Below are positions 58,183 to 64,000 of a DNA stretch of 64,000 bases, one piece after another; the stretch's first letter is position 1, and each line of letters begins with the position of its first letter. The notes below the pieces were generated by a model. The model searched no databases, was not told where the DNA came from, and saw nothing but the letters and a program-made list of their open reading frames with translations. The position numbers and the translations under genes are program-made. This stretch comes from Gammaproteobacteria bacterium (GTDB lineage: Bacteria > Pseudomonadota > Gammaproteobacteria > Ga0077536), in assembly GCA_016191285.1 (NCBI GenBank), contig JACPPA010000029.1, positions 1-64,000 of the forward strand, given 5' to 3'.

Positions 58183-58286
58183 CGTCATTCCGGAAGTCGC
58201 GGAGCGACTATCCGGAATCCCTGCGAGTACTCCGAAGCCCCTGGATTCCGGGTCTCCGCCGCTTCGCGGCTGCGCCCGGAATGACG
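58183..58286. repeat. Palindromic repeat, copy 1 of 2
   Basis: CGTCATTCCGGAAGTCGCGG at the left and GCTGCGCCCGGAATGACG at the right are inverted arms. Inner GGAATCC and GGATTCC also pair. A second copy in the same orientation lies at 63713-63817. Repeats of the form GTCATTCCGG...CCGGAATGAC are widespread in proteobacterial intergenic DNA. Confidence 0.88.
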
Positions 58287-58394
58287 GCGGTCAAGATCAT
58301 TCACCGCGCTCTATTCTGAGATTATTGGCGATGTGATTCCATTTAAGCATGGGTAATCGACACCGTAACGTAAACGGATTTTCAGCCGGTCCGA

Positions 58395-59177
58395 TCACGC
58401 GCCACAGAAACGAGGCGGTCGTTTCTCGGTCATCGCAGTGATTCCTTCCACGGCATCTTCCGTCGTCCAGGTATGCGCCTGGTACTCGGACTCGACTTCG
58501 ATCGCGGCATCAAGCGAGTCGGCGTCATTTCGATATAAGGCCTTCTTCGCAAGACGTACCGCAATCGGTGCGCTCGCGCAGATGTCGCGCGCGAGTGCGA
58601 ACGCTTCTTCCATCACGCGCTCGGTCGGGACCACGCGATTGGCGAGTCCGAAGGCGAAGGCTTCTTCGCCGCTGTAGAGCTTGCCGGTGAAAATGATTTC
58701 GCATGCCTTCGCCATGCCGACCAGGCGCGGCGCGGTGTAAGTTCCGGCCATTCCGGGATGGATCCCGAGGCGCACAAAATTAAGACCCACTTTGGCGTTA
58801 GCCGCCACAATTCTCATGTCACACGCGAGCGCAATGCAGAATCCGGCGCCGACGGCGGGGCCATTGATCGCGGCAATCGTCGGAATCTCAAGTTTTCGAA
58901 GGGCGAGATACCGTTGATAAAACACTTTCGGCGGCTCGGACTTGCCACTCCCACGCGCTTTGCTTGCAAGATTGCCTTTCGCACCGCCGGCTGAGAAGGC
59001 GCGACCGGCGCCCGTGAGGATCAGCACGCGCGCGTCACGATCGCGGTTGACTGCCGCAACAAGGTCGACAATTTCGTCGCCCATTTCCTCCGTCATCGCG
59101 TTTAGCGTCTCCGGATGATTCAACGTAACGGTGACGATTCCATCCTGCTGTGCAACGAGAATGTGTTGGTACGCCAC
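58395..59177 (-). CDS. Crotonase-fold protein lacking both usual catalytic glutamates
   Basis: The product is 260 aa from GTG 59177, chosen because GAGGAGG stands about eight bases upstream. The fold is that of enoyl-CoA hydratase: VTVTLNHPETLNAMTEEMGD, GRAFSAGGAKGNLA (oxyanion loop) and GPAVGAGFCIALACDMRI. The positions of the two catalytic glutamates of hydratases read Cys (in GAGFC) and Val (in NFVRLGIHPG). It may therefore act as an isomerase, thioesterase or hydrolase rather than a hydratase; this is inference. Confidence 0.85.
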   Translation of the reverse strand: MAYQHILVAQQDGIVTVTLNHPETLNAMTEEMGDEIVDLVAAVNRDRDARVLILTGAGRAFSAGGAKGNLASKARGSGKSEPPKVFYQRYLALRKLEIPTIAAINGPAVGAGFCIALACDMRIVAANAKVGLNFVRLGIHPGMAGTYTAPRLVGMAKACEIIFTGKLYSGEEAFAFGLANRVVPTERVMEEAFALARDICASAPIAVRLAKKALYRNDADSLDAAIEVESEYQAHTWTTEDAVEGITAMTEKRPPRFCGA

Positions 59178-59322
59178 GGCTAGACCCTCCTCGGTAACTG
59201 GCTCATCGGGCAAGGTATCAAGTGGGCGGCGTCTGGCATAGGGGCGGAACGAGACGGACAAAATCAAAAGGTGTGGTGTTGAGTCGCTTAAAACCGTCTA
59301 CGTCTGCAAGCCGTGACAATAC

Positions 59323-59334
59323 TTGTATATGCAA
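59323..59334. promoter_or_regulatory. Near-palindrome upstream of marR, candidate MarR site
   Basis: TTGTATATGCAA is a 12-bp imperfect palindrome, 22 bases before the regulator's ATG, of the kind bound by MarR proteins. It lies between the divergent crotonase-fold gene and marR, so it could control both. Confidence 0.5.
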
Positions 59335-59356
59335 ATAAACCCGCTATCATCAATGC

Positions 59357-59809
59357 ATGAACACGCTTACTCGCCAACCGCAGGGGTGCTCAAACTTCAA
59401 ACTTCGCCAGCTCCTGCGCGGGGTATCGCGGCATTACGACGCCGAACTCGCCAATGCCGGGATCAAGACCACGCAGTATTCGTTGCTCTCACATCTCGTT
59501 GACTTGGGGCCCATCACACCCGGCGACCTCGCGCGACGCATGGGCATGGATGCTTCAACCTTAACGCGCAACCTGCGCGTCGTGATCGAACAAGGCTGGG
59601 CGACGCAAGGCCCGGGCCGCGACACGCGTAGCCGACGGGTTGAAGTCACGTCGGCCGGGCGCGCCAAGCGCGCAGAAGCCAAGGCGCACTGGAAGCGTGC
59701 GCAGCTCGCGTTCAACGCACGTCTCGGCGTCACCAAGGTTGCCGCCTTACACGAACTTCTCGATCACGCACTCACCCATTTTTCGACCGGCGATCACGCT
59801 GACGACTGA
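59357..59809 (+). CDS. MarR-family transcriptional regulator
   Basis: The product is 150 aa. The winged helix is TPGDLARRMGMDASTLTRNL (about residues 54-73) with the wing GRDTRSRRVEVTSAGR. MarR proteins usually repress nearby genes and are released by phenolic or aromatic ligands. It is 11 bp upstream of the molybdopterin oxidoreductase gene, so it probably regulates that operon. Confidence 0.92.
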   Translation: MNTLTRQPQGCSNFKLRQLLRGVSRHYDAELANAGIKTTQYSLLSHLVDLGPITPGDLARRMGMDASTLTRNLRVVIEQGWATQGPGRDTRSRRVEVTSAGRAKRAEAKAHWKRAQLAFNARLGVTKVAALHELLDHALTHFSTGDHADD

Positions 59810-59820
59810 GGGTCTTTCCG

Positions 59821-62160
59821 ATGAACGAACGCACCTGGCATAAGACCGCCTGCAACCTCTGCTACGTCAATTGCGGCATTGAAGTTGCCGTTGACGGTGA
59901 AGGGCCGGCTGCCCGTATCACGAAGATCCGCGGTGATGCGGATAACCCGAAATCGGCCGGCTATCTGTGCAACAAAGCACAGGGCATCGTCAGCTACGTG
60001 CATCACCGCGATCGCCTGACCACGCCACTCAAGCGACGCGCTGACGGCACCTTCGAGGCGATTAGTTGGGAGACCGCAATCGGCGAAGTCGCCGCACGGT
60101 TGCGTGACGTAACGGCGTATGCAGGTGGCGCGAGTCTTGCGCTCTATGGCGGCGGCGGTCAGGGTAATCATGCCGGTGGCGCCTATGCCACCGCACTCAT
60201 GCGCGGTCTTGGCTCGCGCCACGTATTCAACGCACTGGCGCAGGAGAAGACCGGCGATTTCTGGGTCAATGGCCATCTGTTCGGCGCGCAGACCTGCCAT
60301 ACCGCGGAAGACGTCGAGCATTGCGATCTGCTGCTCGTGATCGGCGCGAACCCATGGCTCGCGCATGGCTTCGCGAATGCACGGCATCATCTGAATACCA
60401 TTCGTAAAGATCACGCGCGCAAGCTCATCGTCATCGATCCGCGGCGCACCGAAACGGCAGAGCATGCTGATCTTCATCTCGCCGTGCGGCCGGGCACGGA
60501 TGCCTTCCTGCTGGGCGCGATCCTCGCCACGTTGCTCCGACGAAATGCCTTCGATCGCGAATTCATCGCCGCGCATACCACCGGATTCGAGGCGGTTGCG
60601 GCAACGCTGCGCGCGCTGCCCATCGCCGAGTACGCGGCCGCCGCCGACGTGTCGCTTGACCTCATCGAGCGCACGGTCGACCTGATCGTGGCGGCGCGCG
60701 GCATGGTGGTGCGCGTCGAACTCGGCATTCAGCAAGGCCTCAATTCGACGCTCAATTCGTATCTCGAGAAATTGTTGTTTCTGTTGACCGGACACTTCGG
60801 TCGTAGCGGTACCAATACCTTGCACGGTTGGTTGCAACCGCTGTGGGGCAATGGTCGCGGCCAGCGTTACGCGCCGCTCAATGTGGAGATCATCGCGGGC
60901 CTGCTGCCACCGAATGTACTTGCGGACGCGATTCAAAACGATCATCCGGAACGACTGCGCGCGCTGTGGGTCGATAGCAGTAATCCCGCCAATACTGCCG
61001 CTGACACACAACGTGTGCAGCAGGCCTTGCAAGCGCTGGAACTCTTGGTCGTGGTCGATGTGGCATTCACCGAAACCGCGGCGCTCGCCCATTACGTGTT
61101 GCCCGCTTCCTCGCAGTACGAGAAAGGCGAGTACACCTTATTCAACTTCGAATATCCGGTGAATTACTTTCATGTGCGGCGACCGGTACTCCCGCCACTC
61201 GCCGGCACGTTGCCGGAGCCGGAGATCTACACGCGGCTGACGCGTGCCTTGGACCTACTGCCGCCGGCGGCTGATTTGGAATCACTCACTTTGGCTGCGC
61301 GCGGAGAACCTGCGCAATTCGCGCGCACCTTCGAGGAGTACATGGCCGCCCATCCGGCGCGTGCGGCTGTCGCGCCGCTAATCCTTTATAACACGTTGGG
61401 TACCACCTTGCCGGCCGGCACCGCCACGGCGGCGCCCTTATGGTTGTCGGCGCAACGTCTAGCCCGCACGCGACCGGACGCAGTGGGTGCCGCGCTTAGT
61501 GTCAGCGCCGCGAGCTCGGCAATCGAACTCGGCGCGCAACTTTTCATGCACATTATCGAGTCGCCGTCGGGAACGGCGTTCAGTATCGATGATGATGTAT
61601 GGGATCTGGTTGAAACCACCGATCGCCGCGTGCACCTCGCGATCCCGCAATTGCTCGACGCGCTGGCTTCACTCGATCCGGCGATCGCTGATCCCGAATT
61701 TCCGTTCGTGCTCTCGGCTGGTCAGCGCCGTGCACAAAACGCCAATCAACTCTTCCGCGATCCGGCGTTTCGGCGCAGCGATCCGGATGGCGCGCTGTTT
61801 ATTCATCCCGACGATCTCGCCGCGCTCGGGGTGGCCGAACGTGGATGGCTGTCGATCAAGTCACGTCGTGGCCGGTTGGTGGTAAGGGCGACCGTCGATC
61901 CAGGCCTGCGGCGTGGTTATGTGGTGCTGCCGCACGGCTATGGTCAGGCGTATCCGAGTGCGGATGGCGCGCGACTGGTGTGCGGACCACGCATTAATTT
62001 ACTGACCGACAGTCGCTTTCGCGATCCCATCGCGGGCACGCCGTATCACAAGAACATTCCAGTGCGACTGGCCGCGGCCACGGCGAGCGAAGCCGCGGCA
62101 GCGGAAGCTAATTCAGTGCGCATTTTCGCCAAAGCCGAACCCGCATTAGCGATATCGTGA
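59821..62160 (+). CDS. Molybdopterin-dependent oxidoreductase (DMSO-reductase superfamily)
   Basis: The product is 779 aa, cytoplasmic by lack of a signal peptide. The N-terminal [4Fe-4S] site is C11, C14, C18 and C50 (CNLCYVNCG, GYLC). The molybdopterin domains include LLVIGANPWLAHGF and VIDPRRTETAEHADLHLAVR. The C-terminal dinucleotide-binding domain has FPFVLSAGQRRAQNANQLFR. The molybdenum ligand is not obvious: C159 (AQTCHTAED) is close to a later motif, and the usual position has no clear Cys or Ser. Substrate unknown. Confidence 0.9.
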   Translation: MNERTWHKTACNLCYVNCGIEVAVDGEGPAARITKIRGDADNPKSAGYLCNKAQGIVSYVHHRDRLTTPLKRRADGTFEAISWETAIGEVAARLRDVTAYAGGASLALYGGGGQGNHAGGAYATALMRGLGSRHVFNALAQEKTGDFWVNGHLFGAQTCHTAEDVEHCDLLLVIGANPWLAHGFANARHHLNTIRKDHARKLIVIDPRRTETAEHADLHLAVRPGTDAFLLGAILATLLRRNAFDREFIAAHTTGFEAVAATLRALPIAEYAAAADVSLDLIERTVDLIVAARGMVVRVELGIQQGLNSTLNSYLEKLLFLLTGHFGRSGTNTLHGWLQPLWGNGRGQRYAPLNVEIIAGLLPPNVLADAIQNDHPERLRALWVDSSNPANTAADTQRVQQALQALELLVVVDVAFTETAALAHYVLPASSQYEKGEYTLFNFEYPVNYFHVRRPVLPPLAGTLPEPEIYTRLTRALDLLPPAADLESLTLAARGEPAQFARTFEEYMAAHPARAAVAPLILYNTLGTTLPAGTATAAPLWLSAQRLARTRPDAVGAALSVSAASSAIELGAQLFMHIIESPSGTAFSIDDDVWDLVETTDRRVHLAIPQLLDALASLDPAIADPEFPFVLSAGQRRAQNANQLFRDPAFRRSDPDGALFIHPDDLAALGVAERGWLSIKSRRGRLVVRATVDPGLRRGYVVLPHGYGQAYPSADGARLVCGPRINLLTDSRFRDPIAGTPYHKNIPVRLAAATASEAAAAEANSVRIFAKAEPALAIS

Positions 62161-62175
62161 GAGGAGTGCCTAGCA

Positions 62176-62841
62176 ATGAGTGAGCACTCGTCATCGAACG
62201 ATCACGAACCGAAACTCTTTGAGACCATTCACACGCTGCGCGCGATGCGACGGTTAAAGCCCGATCCCGTCCCGCCCGAGTTACTCAAAAAAGTGCTGGC
62301 CGCCGGAGTGTGCGCGCCGAGCGGGCAGAACACCCAACCCTGGGCCTTTGTGGTGCTGCGTAGCGCAGAGACTAAACTGTTTTTCGGCACACGCTATTTA
62401 AGTGCAATGAGAAAAGCCTTTGGCGACCGTCTGCGCTTAAGCGCAGACGACTTGAGCGCGAATGCGCGCACGCTCCGCGCGGCCTATCACCTTGCCGAAC
62501 ACATGCACGAGGCGCCGCTCATCCTGCTGGTTTGCGGCCGTCGCGACTGGCCGTTCGCCGTGCCGGCGGAGAAGCGCGTCGGCAAGGCGCCACCATCCTA
62601 TGGTTCGGTTTACCCTTGCGTGCAAAACATTCTGCTTGCCTGTCGTGGCCTCGGTCTCGCCGCCAGTCTGACCACGCTGCATCAATTGTTCGATGATGAA
62701 TTGTGCGCGCAGCTTGAGATCCCTGCGGAGTACGGCATTGTCTCGGCGATTCCCATCGGTTATCCGGCTGGAAAATTCGGACCGGTGAGTCGCCAGGATC
62801 CCGTCAGCGTCACGTACTTCGATCGCTGGGGCGCGCTATGA
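62176..62841 (+). CDS. Nitroreductase-family flavoprotein
   Basis: The product is 221 aa. The FMN-binding N-terminus is TLRAMRRLKPDPVPPELLKK, then AAGVCAPSGQNTQPWAFVVL, and the second segment is SVYPCVQNILLACRGLGLAA. Family members reduce nitro groups, quinones or enones with NAD(P)H. It lies 15 bp after the molybdopterin gene and overlaps the GST gene by four bases, so these three are one operon. Confidence 0.92.
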   Translation: MSEHSSSNDHEPKLFETIHTLRAMRRLKPDPVPPELLKKVLAAGVCAPSGQNTQPWAFVVLRSAETKLFFGTRYLSAMRKAFGDRLRLSADDLSANARTLRAAYHLAEHMHEAPLILLVCGRRDWPFAVPAEKRVGKAPPSYGSVYPCVQNILLACRGLGLAASLTTLHQLFDDELCAQLEIPAEYGIVSAIPIGYPAGKFGPVSRQDPVSVTYFDRWGAL

Positions 62842-63653
62842 CAAGCCGGCTGCGCATTTTTTCGTACCTGCCGAATCCGCGCCTGTGGAAGGCGACTATC
62901 GCGGCGCGACTGGCCGACGTGCCAATCGAAGTGCGCGGGGACGCGCCGCGCGAGATGCAGCATTGGTTATGGGATTTCGATGCGCACAAATTGGACGCGA
63001 ATGCGGAAACGGACCCGACCAATGTACGAGCGGGCACCGGCGGTTTTGCCGGCAAACAATTGCAGAAGACCGAAGCCTTTCTCGACGCCGCGCCCTTCGG
63101 TGCGATTCCGGTAGCGTTCAGTCCGGACGGAAAAATCGGCGTGTTCGAATCGAATAGCATTCTGCGCGCGGTGGCCCGACTCGCCGATGGTCGGGCGTTG
63201 CTGTACGGCTGCGATGTGTATCAAGCTTCACGTATCGATGCCTTTCTCGACGCGGGGTTGATCTGCGGTCGTGATACCCAGCCCTATCTCGTCTCCTTGC
63301 TCGGTTCGACGATTCCGGCCGCGGAGCATCAGCGCGCACGGGATGCCGTCGCGACTTATCTCGGCGGCATCGAGCGCGCGTTAGCGCCGGCGCGTCAGTT
63401 CTTGGTCGGCGATGCACTGACCATCGCCGACATTTGCTTCGTCTGCGAAATCACGATGCTGTACTACGAGAAGCCGCGATTGGCGGCGCTGCGCGCCGCA
63501 GGGTTGGCGCCGGTGTTGCCAGAAAATTATGATGCTGCGTTTCCGCGTGCGGCCGATCTATTCGCGCGACTCCGCACGCATCCGGCGTTTGCCGTCGATC
63601 TTGAAACACATCTTAAGAAGCTTGAAGGTGGGATCGAAGTCTTGAATGTCTAA
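62838..63653 (+). CDS. Glutathione S-transferase-like protein
   Basis: The product is 271 aa. A thioredoxin-like N-terminal domain (about residues 1-95, with AIPVAFSPDG and the FESNSILRAVARL segment that binds the gamma-glutamyl part of glutathione) is followed by an all-helical C-terminal domain (FLVGDALTIADICFVCEIT). It has a longer linker than standard GSTs, after AHKLDANAETDPT. In this operon it may conjugate or dehalogenate an aromatic product, which is inference. Confidence 0.85.
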   Translation: MTSRLRIFSYLPNPRLWKATIAARLADVPIEVRGDAPREMQHWLWDFDAHKLDANAETDPTNVRAGTGGFAGKQLQKTEAFLDAAPFGAIPVAFSPDGKIGVFESNSILRAVARLADGRALLYGCDVYQASRIDAFLDAGLICGRDTQPYLVSLLGSTIPAAEHQRARDAVATYLGGIERALAPARQFLVGDALTIADICFVCEITMLYYEKPRLAALRAAGLAPVLPENYDAAFPRAADLFARLRTHPAFAVDLETHLKKLEGGIEVLNV

Positions 63654-63712
63654 ACAATGTCGCATCGATAGTGAATCAATCGACTTGAGTCGTGCGCCGC
63701 GCCGTGAAATGT

Positions 63713-63817
63713 CGTCATTCCGGAAGTCGCGCAGCGACTATCCGGAATCCAGACGAGTGCACCGAAGCCCCCTGGATTCCGGGTCTCCGCCGCGTGGCGG
63801 CTGCGCCCGGAATGACG
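63713..63817. repeat. Palindromic repeat, copy 2 of 2
   Basis: It is a near-identical direct copy of the repeat at 58183-58286: CGTCATTCCGGAAGTCGCGC at the left and GGCTGCGCCCGGAATGACG at the right. Inner GGAATCC and GGATTCC also pair. It lies 60 bp after the GST stop and may end that transcript. Confidence 0.88.
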
Positions 63818-64000
63818 GTAATTGAGATCATTCATTCCCCTCCACCCGTGGATCGATTTCTATGTGATTCAGTCTAAGTCGGAGCGCATCGACCCGGGCA
63901 GGATTTTTTGTTTGACACCTATCTACGGCGCTCCTAGGCTTGCCACCGGTAATCCGAGGTCTCGCGCCGGCGCGTGAGTCCATTCACTCTCGATTGGAGC
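63818..64000. other. End of window after the repeat
   Basis: No gene is evident in the last 183 bases. They hold the candidate promoter listed separately, which suggests that a + strand gene begins beyond the window. Confidence 0.4.
63912..63940 (+). promoter_or_regulatory. Candidate sigma70 promoter
   Basis: A perfect -35 TTGACA (63912-63917) is followed after 17 bp by TAGGCT (63935-63940), a four-of-six match to the -10 consensus. It would drive a + strand gene beyond the window. Confidence 0.5.

Noticed and set aside
59977-60306. Selenocysteine in the molybdopterin enzyme, suggested by CH in AQTCHTAED and by the YqeC homologue
   Set aside because: The codon is TGC, there is no in-frame TGA, and no selenocysteine machinery is in the window.
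59794-61092. 432-codon - strand frame opposite the molybdopterin oxidoreductase gene
   Set aside because: The + strand gene has cofactor motifs and an operon context; the antisense frame has only reversed-codon composition.

Overview
The window reads as chromosomal DNA from a gammaproteobacterium outside the Enterobacterales, moderately GC-rich. Evidence: an unbroken S10-spc-alpha ribosomal superoperon with the proteobacterial order; a GatCAB amidotransferase next to mreBCD; a near-ancestral run of rod-shape and lipoate genes (mreBCD, mrdA, rodA, mltB, rlpA, dacA-type, ybeD, lipB, lipA); and REPIN-type palindromes. I cannot name the genus. No rRNA, tRNA or CRISPR array was seen.

Layout. 1-13644: the 3' end of tuf, then 28 genes from rpsJ to rplQ including secY and rpoA, all on the + strand with short gaps or 4-bp overlaps. 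13773-16977: gatB, gatA, gatC on the - strand, divergent from mreB. 17237-26748: cell-shape and peptidoglycan genes plus a D-amino-acid aminotransferase. 26745-31105: a block between the aminotransferase and ybeD-lipB-lipA, holding a YadGH-type ABC exporter with a tandem cyclic-nucleotide-domain protein, sixA, a tiny membrane protein and a YqeC homologue. 31106-31675 is non-coding with two nested inverted repeats. 31676-38986: ybeD-lipB-lipA, a YdcF-like gene, xseA, and guaB-guaA separated by a large perfect-looking palindrome.

38987-46180 is an accessory island between guaA and tadA. It holds a decayed unknown gene, an overlapping small-protein/nucleotidyltransferase pair, hipBA with a visible operator, a RAYT transposase remnant carrying a REPIN, an antitoxin beside a decayed RelE/HigB-like toxin, and a SWIM-SNF2 helicase. 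46183-53535 holds tadA, pncC, a VOC protein, a 1046-residue amino-acid-permease/histidine-kinase/receiver fusion (the most unusual intact gene here) and an Atm1-type ABC transporter, with two more REPINs and an IS110 fragment.

53611-63653 is a catabolic-looking and partly decayed region. It contains fragments of a SulP transporter, of a [2Fe-2S] molybdenum-hydroxylase subunit and of a MetX-like hydrolase, around an intact NicX-like ring-cleavage enzyme. Then come a desaturase, a VOC protein, a crotonase-fold protein, a MarR regulator and a molybdopterin oxidoreductase-nitroreductase-GST operon. Two direct copies of a roughly 105-bp palindromic repeat bracket the last block.
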